From an uncultured Phascolarctobacterium sp. (lineage in GTDB: Bacteria > Bacillota > Negativicutes > Acidaminococcales > Acidaminococcaceae), in contig CALCHC010000113.1 in NCBI GenBank assembly GCA_937901335.1, positions 1-61,991 on the forward strand: a stretch of DNA of 61,991 bases, written 5' to 3'. The position numbers were made by a program, and so were the translations under genes. The notes beneath the pieces are model-generated. The model had not been told where the DNA came from. It saw only the letters and a program-made list of their open reading frames with translations, and ran no database searches. Shown one piece after another: positions 9,228-17,178 of the stretch. Numbering within the stretch: position 1 is the first letter of the stretch; each line of letters begins with the position of its first letter.

Positions 9228-10360
9228 CTTTTCTCCCTAGCAATTTTCAACACTAATTCAGCCACACGACCTACAGCCCCAGGCTTTCCTAATCTTTCTT
9301 TTACGTAAGCTAAATCTTCTTTCATCTTTGCATTACGTTCTCTTTCCAACAAAGCAAGTGCTTCTTGAGCAACTTTTGTAGGAGTAAAATCATTTTGTAT
9401 CAATTCCGGAACAACACTCTTTGCAGCCACAATATTGGGCAAACCTATGTGAGGAATATTAACAAGTAATTTCGCAATAAAGTATGTCACAGGATTTGTT
9501 TTATATACAATAACACTGCCTAAACCACATAACGCTGCTTCTAAAGTAACAGTACCACTAGTAGCTAAAGCCAAATCAGCAACGCTAAACAAATCGTAGT
9601 TATTACCTTCTGTGATTTTTACATCTAATCCAGATGCTTGTATCTTTTCTTCCAACAAACTAATCGGAATAGTTCCAGCTCTAGGCATAACAAAACTCAC
9701 TTCAGGCAACTGCTTCTTAATAATTTTAGCAGCTTCCAAAAGTGTCGGTAACATTTTTTCGATTTCCATCAATCTGCTACCAGGCATCAAAAGAATAAGT
9801 TTTTTCCCTTCTTCTTTACCAGCAAAAGCCATCGCTTCTTCCTTAGTCATTGACGGCTTAACGATATCAACTAAAGGATGACCTACAAATTCTACATATG
9901 CGCCTGCTTCTTTATACACATCATATTCAAACGGGAAAATGCATGCTACTTTATCTACAATTTTAGCAACCTTTTTCGCTCTGCTTTTATGCCATGCCCA
10001 AGCAGATGGTGCTATATAAGAAACAACAGGTATTCCTTTATCGTGAGCAAGCTTTGCTAACTTCATATTAAATCCGGGATAATCCACAGTAATTAAGCAG
10101 TCCGGCTTACGTTCATCCATAACTTTCTCAAAATCATCTCGCAACTTGAATAAGTCAGGAAGCTTCTTTAAAACTTCGACAAATCCCATCACGCCATGAT
10201 CTTTGATGTCAAATAAAACTTCGCCACCAGCATTACGCAGGGCATCACCGCCCATACCAAACACTTCCGCAGAAGAATCTATTTTTTTAATTGCTGCAGT
10301 TACGGCAGCTGCGTGAATATCACCAGATGCTTCGCCTGCTGAAATTAAAATTCTAGTCAT
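9224..10360 (-). CDS. lpxB: Lipid A disaccharide synthase
   Basis: LpxB joins UDP-2,3-diacylglucosamine to lipid X, forming the tetraacyldisaccharide that LpxK phosphorylates. The 378-aa GT19 protein begins with ISAGEASGD (6-14), the family hallmark, and contains PSAWAW (near 122) and the C-terminal TSGTVTLEAAL donor site. It is the first gene of the transcription unit running down to lptA, with an extended -10 promoter just upstream and the lpxI terminator behind that. Confidence 0.96.
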   Translation of the reverse strand: MTRILISAGEASGDIHAAAVTAAIKKIDSSAEVFGMGGDALRNAGGEVLFDIKDHGVMGFVEVLKKLPDLFKLRDDFEKVMDERKPDCLITVDYPGFNMKLAKLAHDKGIPVVSYIAPSAWAWHKSRAKKVAKIVDKVACIFPFEYDVYKEAGAYVEFVGHPLVDIVKPSMTKEEAMAFAGKEEGKKLILLMPGSRLMEIEKMLPTLLEAAKIIKKQLPEVSFVMPRAGTIPISLLEEKIQASGLDVKITEGNNYDLFSVADLALATSGTVTLEAALCGLGSVIVYKTNPVTYFIAKLLVNIPHIGLPNIVAAKSVVPELIQNDFTPTKVAQEALALLERERNAKMKEDLAYVKERLGKPGAVGRVAELVLKIAREKR

Positions 10361-10422
10361 ACAAACTCCTTAATTTATACAAATTAAACACAAACAAAAA
10401 TGCTCACAAGATTTCAACTTAC

Positions 10423-10431
10423 ATTATAACA
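10423..10431 (-). promoter_or_regulatory. Extended -10 promoter of the lpxB operon
   Basis: On the minus strand the sequence reads TGTTATAAT, a perfect extended -10 (TGnTATAAT), about 63 bases before the lpxB ATG. No good -35 is visible, because that position falls in the lpxI terminator stem. Extended -10 promoters often do without one. It separates the lpxB-to-lptA unit from lpxA-lpxI. Confidence 0.6.
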
Positions 10432-10434
10432 CAA

Positions 10435-10467
10435 AAAAGCGAGCAACAAACAATGTTGCTCGCTTTT
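10435..10467 (-). terminator. Rho-independent terminator after lpxI
   Basis: A perfect 14-bp stem (10435-10448 with 10454-10467) and a 5-base loop is followed on the minus strand by a run of T. It lies about 20 bases after the lpxI stop and immediately before the lpxB promoter. The flanking A run makes it potentially bidirectional, but no plus-strand gene exists nearby. Confidence 0.9.
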
Positions 10468-10486
10468 AAAATAAATTTTTTCGATT

Positions 10487-11296
10487 TTATTTAACTAGAA
10501 TAGTAATATTGTGCGCATCAGCCATTGCAATAGTTTTTTCTCTATCAACAACGAGAGTATTACCCGCTTCAATGACAATACCAGTAGCACCAGCATGAAT
10601 CATAGATTCCATAGTCTTTGTGCCAAAACCTGGAATATCAAAACGTTGGTCTTGGGAAGGCTTTGCAGTTTTAGCTACAATAACTCCACCTTTTCCTAAA
10701 AAACCACCACGTAAGATACAAGCATCAGTACCTTCAATAGCTTCAACCGCCATAACTGCACGATTTTTCACCACAACAGTTTGTCCAATATCCAAACCAC
10801 CAATAGCTTTAGCCATTTCAAAGCCAAATTCCATATCAGCTAATTCTTCCGGAGTAGGCTGACGTTTAGTTAAAACACCAGGTTTAGGAAGCAAAGGTTT
10901 TATCAGCTCGGTTTGATCCATAACTATAATACCTTCGCTTTCAATTTCTTTAACGATGGCATTCATTATGGTATCGTCTTTACGGTCAGGAACACTTGCC
11001 AGGATTTTAATAGCTCGTAAATCCGGAACAATTGCACCAGCCTTATATAAAACCTCTTTGGTAACCTTACCAATCATAGTTACCTTTTTTACTTTATGTT
11101 TTTTTAAAGTAGAAATAATCTTGCCAATCTTACCAATATTAATGTCGTAATATTTGTCAACACTAGTAGCCAGTTCCGGATCAATATCAGGAACTACCCC
11201 AACAGCAATAACTTCATATCCCAAACTTTTTGCAGATCTAGCAACTTCTACAGGTAAATGCCCAATACCAGACAGTACACCTAATACTTCCATCAC
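10487..11296 (-). CDS. lpxI: UDP-2,3-diacylglucosamine pyrophosphatase, LpxI type
   Basis: This 269-aa protein belongs to the LpxI (DUF1009) family: N-terminal 'GVLSGIGHLPVEVA' and C-terminal 'GFGTKTMESMIHAGATG' blocks are characteristic. It hydrolyses UDP-2,3-diacylglucosamine to lipid X and UMP, replacing LpxH of enterobacteria, and no lpxH is seen in this window. It directly follows lpxA with no gap and is closed by a strong terminator, so lpxA-lpxI form a two-gene unit. Confidence 0.93.
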   Translation of the reverse strand: MMEVLGVLSGIGHLPVEVARSAKSLGYEVIAVGVVPDIDPELATSVDKYYDINIGKIGKIISTLKKHKVKKVTMIGKVTKEVLYKAGAIVPDLRAIKILASVPDRKDDTIMNAIVKEIESEGIIVMDQTELIKPLLPKPGVLTKRQPTPEELADMEFGFEMAKAIGGLDIGQTVVVKNRAVMAVEAIEGTDACILRGGFLGKGGVIVAKTAKPSQDQRFDIPGFGTKTMESMIHAGATGIVIEAGNTLVVDREKTIAMADAHNITILVK

Positions 11297-12103
11297 TTAG
11301 CCTCTACGAGTACGAATAATACCACGGTCAACAGTACGCAAGAAACGCAACAAATGTTCTACAGGTTCATTGCTTTCCAATTCTTGTTCCATAGTAGCAA
11401 TAGCGTCTTGCAAAGACAAACCGCTACGGTACAAAATGCGGAAAGCTTTTTTCAATTCGCTACGATGTTCAGCAGGCATACCAGCACGAGCCAAACCAAC
11501 ACTATTCAAACCAGAAACATATGCCGGGTCACCAGCAGCAATCATAAACGGCGGCAAATCTTGAGTTACTCTAGCCATACCACCAATCATAACATTGCGA
11601 CCAATTTTGCAGAATTGATGCACAGCAGAAAGGCCACCAATAACAGCACGGTCTTCTACGATAACATGACCAGCTAAAGTAGCAACGTTAGACATAATAA
11701 CATTGTTGCCAACAATACAGTTATGTGCAACGTGGGTATATGCCATCATCAAAATATTATTACCAATGCGAGTTTCATTACCTTCGCCAGTAGCTCTATT
11801 AACAGTACAACATTCACGGAAAGTGCAACCATCGCCAATAATGGTATAAGATTTTTCATTTTCAAATTTCAAATCTTGAGGGTCTGCACCAATGGAGCAA
11901 CCAGGGAAGAAAATACAATTCTTACCAACAGTTGTATACTTATGAATAACCGCATGGGGACCAATTTTGCAACCGTCGCCAATAACAGTTTCTGCATCAA
12001 TAACTGCATAGGGTCCCACTTCAATACCTTTACCTAATACTGCAGTAGGATGAATAATCGCAGTTTCATGAATCTTATTTTCAGGCATTTCTACCGAACA
12101 CAT
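11297..12103 (-). CDS. lpxA: UDP-N-acetylglucosamine O-acyltransferase
   Basis: LpxA performs the first acylation of lipid A synthesis. The protein of about 268 aa is a left-handed beta-helix of hexapeptide repeats ('IHPTAVLGKGIEVGPYAVI' type, residues about 10-190) with a C-terminal helical domain. The motif HVAHNC (near 122) contains the catalytic-type His, and IGGLSAVHQF follows. A GTG at 12112 opens the frame, but AGGAG lies 8 bases before the ATG at 12103, which is preferred. The ATG at 12088 lacks a ribosome site. Confidence 0.95.
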   Translation of the reverse strand: MCSVEMPENKIHETAIIHPTAVLGKGIEVGPYAVIDAETVIGDGCKIGPHAVIHKYTTVGKNCIFFPGCSIGADPQDLKFENEKSYTIIGDGCTFRECCTVNRATGEGNETRIGNNILMMAYTHVAHNCIVGNNVIMSNVATLAGHVIVEDRAVIGGLSAVHQFCKIGRNVMIGGMARVTQDLPPFMIAAGDPAYVSGLNSVGLARAGMPAEHRSELKKAFRILYRSGLSLQDAIATMEQELESNEPVEHLLRFLRTVDRGIIRTRRG

Positions 12104-12150
12104 TCTTCTCACTCCTCATAGTTAATCATTCAATTAGATGACTAAACATA

Positions 12151-12178
12151 AATATAGAAGTACAATCTTATCTTTCAA
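12151..12178 (-). promoter_or_regulatory. Sigma-A-type promoter of lpxA-lpxI
   Basis: On the minus strand TTGAAA (12173-12178) is followed after 16 bases by TATATT (12151-12156), about 48 bases before the lpxA start. The 165-base gap between fabZ and lpxA otherwise holds only AT-rich sequence, and no clear terminator for fabZ was found in it. Confidence 0.5.
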
Positions 12179-12277
12179 GAAAAATTCCGTACTGTAAATT
12201 TCTACATTTTACACGTTTATAGCATTAATAGTCTATTTTTCTAAGTTATTCTATCTATTAGTGCCATTTTCTGTTTT

Positions 12278-12721
12278 TTATTCAACAGGATCTTTGATTA
12301 CAAAAGTGCAATCGCATTCACAAGCTACTACACCATCAACTTTACCTTCGCAATGAATAATGCCCATGCTGCCACGCATAGTCTTAATTACTTCAGCAGT
12401 AGTAATAACTTGGTCACCGGGAACTACTTGTTTACGGAAACGTACATTATCAATTTTAACAAACATAGCAATTTTACCACGATTTTCTTCCGGATAAAGC
12501 ATTGCTACGCCGCCAACTTGTGCCATTGCTTCAATCAACAAAACACCGGGCATAATAGGTTCATTGGGGAAATGACCTAAAAATTGCACTTCGTTAGCAG
12601 TAATATTTTTAAGACCAACAGCACGTTTCATAGGTTCAATTTCCAAAATACGGTCAACTAACAATAAAGGATAACGATGAGGCAGAATTTTTTTAATTTC
12701 ATTAATGTCTAAAACTGTCAT
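12278..12721 (-). CDS. fabZ: 3-hydroxyacyl-[acyl-carrier-protein] dehydratase
   Basis: A hot-dog fold dehydratase of 147 aa with HFPNEPIMPGVL (catalytic His in HFP) and IEAMAQ (catalytic Glu), both diagnostic of FabZ. It dehydrates 3-hydroxyacyl-ACP in fatty acid elongation and competes with LpxA and LpxD for the same substrate. Its one-base spacing behind lpxC mirrors the lpxC-fabZ pairing seen in several diderms. A good GGAGG precedes the ATG. Confidence 0.96.
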   Translation of the reverse strand: MTVLDINEIKKILPHRYPLLLVDRILEIEPMKRAVGLKNITANEVQFLGHFPNEPIMPGVLLIEAMAQVGGVAMLYPEENRGKIAMFVKIDNVRFRKQVVPGDQVITTAEVIKTMRGSMGIIHCEGKVDGVVACECDCTFVIKDPVE

Positions 12722-13567
12722 TTATTTTTCCTCCTTTGTTCTATAGGCTTGAATTTGTTTCGCAATTTGAGCATTAAAGGCATGACCAGTTTTAACAGCA
12801 ATCACATGGCCTTTAATATGACCTAACAAATATAAATCTCCAATAGCATCAAGAATTTTATGACGGATAAGCTCATCATCAAAACGCGGAACAGATAAAA
12901 TTTTATCTTTGTCAAACACTACTACATTTTCTAAACTGCCACCCAAACCAAGGCCCAGCTTTTTAAGCATTTCCAATTCTTCAGTAAACGCTACAGTTCT
13001 AGCAGCCATGATTTCTTCAGTAAAGTTTTCTTTATTCAACTCAATATCATAATATTGGGTTCCAAGCAAAGGATGCTTGTTAATAGATGTAAAAGAAATG
13101 CGATATCCATCATAAGGAATTATAGCAATATAGCGATCTCCATCATGAACATGGAACTCTCTATCAATAACATAAACACTTCGTTCTGCCTCTTGCTCTA
13201 CTAAGCCAGCTTCTTCCAATAATTCACAGAAGACCTTAGCACTACCATCAGTAACAGGAGGTTCCGGAGAAGACATCTCAATATAAATATTATCAACGCC
13301 AACCATAGACAAAGCTGCCATCAAATGTTCAACAGTAAAAACTTCGGCGCCATTAGCACTAAGAGTAGTTGCTTTTACAGTAGAACTAACATTCTCAGGT
13401 AATGCTTTAATTTCCGGATTCCCCGGTAAATCAGTACGTACATAAACGACACCAGTATTAACCGGTGCAGGTTTAAAAGTCATTAAAACATCCTTGCCAG
13501 AATGCAAACCAATGCCGGAATAAGAAATTTCTTTGCAAATCGTATGTTGCATATTTTTAGCCGTCAT
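12722..13567 (-). CDS. lpxC: UDP-3-O-acyl-N-acetylglucosamine deacetylase
   Basis: LpxC is the zinc hydrolase of the committed step of lipid A synthesis. The 281-aa protein shows SGIGLHSGK (17-25), the zinc His in EHLMAAL (near 80) and RHKILDAIGD (near 236), with the second zinc His and the Asp. It ends near the usual C-terminus, slightly short of the 300-aa average. AAGGAGG stands before the ATG. It lies between an LpxL-type gene and fabZ. Confidence 0.96.
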   Translation of the reverse strand: MTAKNMQHTICKEISYSGIGLHSGKDVLMTFKPAPVNTGVVYVRTDLPGNPEIKALPENVSSTVKATTLSANGAEVFTVEHLMAALSMVGVDNIYIEMSSPEPPVTDGSAKVFCELLEEAGLVEQEAERSVYVIDREFHVHDGDRYIAIIPYDGYRISFTSINKHPLLGTQYYDIELNKENFTEEIMAARTVAFTEELEMLKKLGLGLGGSLENVVVFDKDKILSVPRFDDELIRHKILDAIGDLYLLGHIKGHVIAVKTGHAFNAQIAKQIQAYRTKEEK

Positions 13568-13579
13568 TGTTTTCCTCCT

Positions 13580-14476
13580 TTATCTTCTTTTCTTGCCGCC
13601 AAAACGGCGTCGTCCATCTTTCCAACGATCGTGTACCCAAAACCACATTTCAGGGTCATTAATTACTTCGTGTTCCAAAATATTTGTTAATTGTCTTGTA
13701 ACAACGTAGAAATCTTCATCCTTATCTTTAGTTTTAGGAGTATATAACGGCGGATGAATCTTTGCCGTACAAGTCCCATCAGCATTATTATGCATAAAGA
13801 TTGGCAAAATAGGAGATCCATATATTCTAGATAAAGCAGCAGGACCTAAAGGCATTCCACTATCTTTACCGAACAAATCAAGATCACAACTGCTATCTCC
13901 AGTATCTTGGTCATACAGAATACCAAGCAAATTCTTTTCTTTAAGCATTCTACTAATTGCCAGTAATCCGCGTTCGCCATGATTGTAAGCAACCTTTTGT
14001 CCAACAATTTCACGATACTCATTTATAAACTTGTCCATATGGCTATTGTTTTGCTTCCTTGCAATAGAAAGCATCGGATAACCATGCAAAGCTACTGTAG
14101 CACCTAAAAGCTCCCAGTTACCATAATGACCAGTCGCCATTATTACGCCTTTGTTCTCCTTATAAGCATCTTCTAAATACTCCAAGCCTTCTACTTTTAC
14201 AAGTTCACCAATATTTTCAGGTTTCAAAAGAGGGAAGCGCATCACTTCAACAACCATACGTCCAAATCTACGTAAGCTTCCATCAGCTATCTGTGCAGCT
14301 CTCTTTTCATCTACTCCCAAACACTCCATAACATTGGCTTTCGCCATTTCCATTCTCCATTTGGGAATAGCCATACAAGCAATAGCCCCCAAAGTTTTTG
14401 CAACTAAATTGCGAAACCACTTAGGAGAAACACACATTAACTTACTAAATAATTTAACTATATAATAACCTAACAC
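13580..14476 (-). CDS. LpxL/HtrB-family lipid A secondary acyltransferase (second of two)
   Basis: A 298-aa acyltransferase with the HX4E motif in GHYGNWE and an N-terminal hydrophobic segment. It is clearly a paralogue of the protein at 957-1853 but only moderately similar. It belongs to the lpxD-to-fabZ unit. The two copies probably add different secondary acyl chains to Kdo2-lipid A or its precursors. Order of action and chain preference cannot be read from sequence. Confidence 0.85.
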   Translation of the reverse strand: MLGYYIVKLFSKLMCVSPKWFRNLVAKTLGAIACMAIPKWRMEMAKANVMECLGVDEKRAAQIADGSLRRFGRMVVEVMRFPLLKPENIGELVKVEGLEYLEDAYKENKGVIMATGHYGNWELLGATVALHGYPMLSIARKQNNSHMDKFINEYREIVGQKVAYNHGERGLLAISRMLKEKNLLGILYDQDTGDSSCDLDLFGKDSGMPLGPAALSRIYGSPILPIFMHNNADGTCTAKIHPPLYTPKTKDKDEDFYVVTRQLTNILEHEVINDPEMWFWVHDRWKDGRRRFGGKKRR

Positions 14477-14497
14477 TAACTACACCACACTACAAAA

Positions 14498-15523
14498 TTA
14501 CTTTTCTTGTAATTTTTGCAGTTCTTTCTCTAAGGTTTTAACACGTTTCAACATGTCACCTAATTTACGAATATTAGCTTCTTGGCGCAACCATTCTTTA
14601 TGAGGCATTGCAGGGAAGCCAGCCATAAAGGAATTGGACGGGATATTATTAGTAATACCGGTTCTACCACCAAATACGCAGTTATCACCTATAGTAATGT
14701 GACCAACAGTACCAACTTGACCAGCAAAAGTTACGTTATTACCAACAGTTACACTACCAGAAATGCCTACGTGAGCAACGACTAAGCAGTTTTCGCCCAA
14801 GATATCATTGTGCCCCAAATGTACCAAGTTATCAATCTTAGTACCTTTGCCTACGATAGTGCTATTCGCAGTGGCACGGTCGATACAGGTATTATTACCA
14901 ATTTCTACATCATCATGTAAAATAACATTACCAGTTTGCAAAACTTTGCTATGTTTGCCATTTTGGGTAATGTAACCAAAACCGTCACCACCAATAACAG
15001 CGCCAGCTTGAAGAATTACTCTATCGCCTAATACACAATCTTCGCGCACAGTAACATTGGGATAAATAGTGCAATCTTTACCAACTTTAACACGTTTGCC
15101 AATATATGCATGGGGATAGATAACAGTACCATCACCAATTTCTGCACCATCTTCAACAACAGCAAAAGGTTGAATTGCAACATTAGCACCAATCTTTGCA
15201 CCAGGAGCAACATATGCCAAATTACTGATTACACGTTCAACTTCTTCTTGAGGGCGGAACAATTCCAACAATGCAGCAAATGCAAAGCGAGGATTTTCAA
15301 CACGAATTACAGGTCTACCATCTAATTCAGGATCAGCAGGACTTAAAACCATAACACCTGCTTTACTCAAATGACAATGTTCTACATGAGGAGGTACCGC
15401 AAAAGAAATGTCTTGCGGACCAGCTTCTACTAAACCAGCGACACCAGTAACAACCAATTCAGGATTATCATTTTCAACAGTACCATGCAAAAATTCTGCT
15501 AATTCTTTTACACTCTTCTCCAT
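14498..15523 (-). CDS. lpxD: UDP-3-O-(3-hydroxyacyl)glucosamine N-acyltransferase
   Basis: LpxD performs the third step of lipid A synthesis. The 341-aa protein has an N-terminal uridine-binding domain, a hexapeptide-repeat helix (about 105-300) with the catalytic-type His in 'VHLGHNDILG', and a C-terminal helix rich in Lys and Glu. The frame opens at 15538, but the first ATG there is part of the GGAGG ribosome site itself. The ATG at 15523, 8 bases downstream, is the likely start. Confidence 0.95.
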   Translation of the reverse strand: MEKSVKELAEFLHGTVENDNPELVVTGVAGLVEAGPQDISFAVPPHVEHCHLSKAGVMVLSPADPELDGRPVIRVENPRFAFAALLELFRPQEEVERVISNLAYVAPGAKIGANVAIQPFAVVEDGAEIGDGTVIYPHAYIGKRVKVGKDCTIYPNVTVREDCVLGDRVILQAGAVIGGDGFGYITQNGKHSKVLQTGNVILHDDVEIGNNTCIDRATANSTIVGKGTKIDNLVHLGHNDILGENCLVVAHVGISGSVTVGNNVTFAGQVGTVGHITIGDNCVFGGRTGITNNIPSNSFMAGFPAMPHKEWLRQEANIRKLGDMLKRVKTLEKELQKLQEK

Positions 15524-15556
15524 CTTATAAACCTCCATAAATAACAGTCGAATCTA

Positions 15557-15964
15557 TTATTTCATTTTATCGATAACAGCCTGAGTTACATCAGTACCAC
15601 CTTGGGGCACTGCTTCCTTGTGCAAAATAGCACCTAAACCTTTTTCTTTAGCCACTTGGTTCAACGCACTATCTAAGCTGGATTTCAGTTTATTTTGTGC
15701 TTCACTTTGCAACAGTTGAGCCTTTGCAGAATACTCACCAATAATTTGTTGTTGTTCTTCTGTGGATTTGCCTTCCATTGCTTTTTCCATTTCTACTTGT
15801 AATTCTTCCATACGTTTGGAAACTTCGTCTTTAGTAGTTTTTACAAATACTGCTTCATTTTCAATTTTTTGCATATCTACAATACCAAAGTCAGCATTGC
15901 GACCACTGCAACCAAAAGTAAGCATAGAACCAGCAATTAATAAGCTAGCAACAATTTTCTTCAT
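15557..15964 (-). CDS. OmpH/Skp-like lipoprotein, 135 aa
   Basis: Starts at the ATG at 15964 (GAGGT 8 bases upstream) with a lipoprotein signal and lipobox LTFGC (Cys19). The mature part begins with FGIVDMQKI and ends with 'ILHKEAVPQGGTDVTQAVIDKMK'-like residues, as do Skp proteins, with a Glu/Lys-rich coiled coil between. Skp is a periplasmic holdase for outer-membrane proteins. A lipid-anchored form would be tethered rather than free. It precedes lpxD and is one of three Skp-like genes in a row. Confidence 0.75.
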   Translation of the reverse strand: MKKIVASLLIAGSMLTFGCSGRNADFGIVDMQKIENEAVFVKTTKDEVSKRMEELQVEMEKAMEGKSTEEQQQIIGEYSAKAQLLQSEAQNKLKSSLDSALNQVAKEKGLGAILHKEAVPQGGTDVTQAVIDKMK

Positions 15965-16014
15965 AATAAATAACCTCACTTATTTAAGACTTTTAAAACT
16001 ACACAATTAATATC

Positions 16015-16557
16015 TCAAAGCAACTTAGCAGTTGCAACATCTAACCGTTGCTGCATTTCTGCCTTGTACGCTTTCATTTTCACATCTACATAATTTTGTT
16101 TTTCTTTTTCTAAAAGTGCAAGTTTAGATTCACGCTCTAAACGCAATTCTTCCATTTTATTTAACAATAACTCACGATTTTTTGAACCCATTTTTAGAGA
16201 TTCTAACTGCAACTGTAAATTGAAAATCCTTAACTGATACTCATCTTCCAGCTGCTTTTTACTTGCAGCAATCTGCAGTTCAGCATCTCGTTCAACTTGC
16301 AAACGATAACTCTTTAATTGAGCCATTTCTTTACCACGCAATTCAACTATTTGCGTATTATTATTGGCACGCACATAAGTATCTTCGCTTTGCTTCTTTA
16401 ATTCTTGCAACTTAACAAGCGTCTCAGTCCTTATTTCACTTGTTGCAACTTTTTTATCGTCTACTTGAACAACTTTATTCTTATCATTCTGTACACTACC
16501 GCAGGCAGATACACATAAGGTACCCAAAACAAACATTATCAGCAACACTTTGCCCAT
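16015..16557 (-). CDS. Coiled-coil lipoprotein in the OmpH cluster, 180 aa
   Basis: A lipobox protein (LCVSAC, Cys19) whose mature region is almost wholly a charged coiled coil (residues about 45-178) with long Glu/Lys/Gln heptads. Unlike its neighbours it lacks the Skp start (GxVDMQK) and the GGxDxT end, so it may be a diverged Skp relative or a separate periplasmic structural protein. AGGAGG precedes the ATG. It sits between two OmpH-type genes, which suggests a role in outer-membrane assembly or tethering. Function not recognised. Confidence 0.65.
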   Translation of the reverse strand: MGKVLLIMFVLGTLCVSACGSVQNDKNKVVQVDDKKVATSEIRTETLVKLQELKKQSEDTYVRANNNTQIVELRGKEMAQLKSYRLQVERDAELQIAASKKQLEDEYQLRIFNLQLQLESLKMGSKNRELLLNKMEELRLERESKLALLEKEKQNYVDVKMKAYKAEMQQRLDVATAKLL

Positions 16558-16586
16558 AACTCATTCCTCCTGCATCAATAGCAAAT

Positions 16587-16605
16587 GAGGCCCAAAAAGG
16601 GCCTC
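16587..16605 (-). terminator. GC-rich hairpin between two OmpH-type genes
   Basis: A perfect 7-bp stem GAGGCCC/GGGCCTC with a 5-base loop lies 18 bases after the stop of the 16623 gene. On the minus strand it is followed by ATTTG rather than a T run, so it is at best a weak terminator or a transcript-processing and stability element that adjusts expression within the operon. Confidence 0.5.
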
Positions 16606-16622
16606 CTTATGGCATAAAAATA

Positions 16623-17105
16623 TTAACCTTTTTGCATAGCTCTTACTACATCGTCAGTAATATCAACACCGCCAAAAACAACGGTATCTTTATGTACAAC
16701 TACAGACAAACCTTTTTTATCAGCAATTTTTTGGATTTGCAGTTCAATATTTTTCAGAACAGGATCCATTAATTCTCTTTCTTTATTGCCAATACGTTCT
16801 TGAAGTTGTTTGTAATAACGTTGCTTTTCTGCATCACTCATAGTTTTGCTTTTTTCATCAAAATCTTTTTGAGCAGTAGCAATTTCATTTTGCATTGCAG
16901 TTCTTACGTTAGCAAGTTCCGGACTTTGGGAAACTAACATTTGATAATTTACTACACCAATAGCAGATTCTTTTGCTGCTGCAGACGCAGTACCACCAAA
17001 ACCGCTTTGGGTTAAAGTCAATGCAAAGCAACCTAATACAAAAATTGCCGCTACAAACAAAGAAACTAATTTTACATTTTTCGGATTACGCAAATGTTGC
17101 ATCAT
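16623..17105 (-). CDS. OmpH/Skp family periplasmic chaperone
   Basis: About 160 aa from the ATG at 17105 (AGCAGG about 10 bases upstream; the adjacent ATG at 17102 is equally possible). An N-terminal hydrophobic segment acts as signal peptide or anchor. The mature protein begins IGVVNYQML, has a central coiled coil and ends 'VVHKDTVVFGGVDITDDVVRAM', the standard Skp/OmpH frame. It is the first gene of the unit that continues to fabZ, behind a strong promoter. Confidence 0.85.
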   Translation of the reverse strand: MMQHLRNPKNVKLVSLFVAAIFVLGCFALTLTQSGFGGTASAAAKESAIGVVNYQMLVSQSPELANVRTAMQNEIATAQKDFDEKSKTMSDAEKQRYYKQLQERIGNKERELMDPVLKNIELQIQKIADKKGLSVVVHKDTVVFGGVDITDDVVRAMQKG

Positions 17106-17143
17106 AATAAAAATACCTGCTTTCTTACACAAATATATAGTTT

Positions 17144-17172
17144 ATTATATCAGTCTACAGTCATTCTTTCAA
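17144..17172 (-). promoter_or_regulatory. Strong promoter of the ompH-lpxD-lpxC-fabZ unit
   Basis: Minus-strand TTGAAA (17167-17172), 17-base spacer, TATAAT (17144-17149), with a TGn extension before the -10. This is close to consensus and lies about 39 bases before the start of the first OmpH gene, directly after the stop of the preceding gene at 17179. Confidence 0.75.
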
Positions 17173-17178
17173 TAAAAG

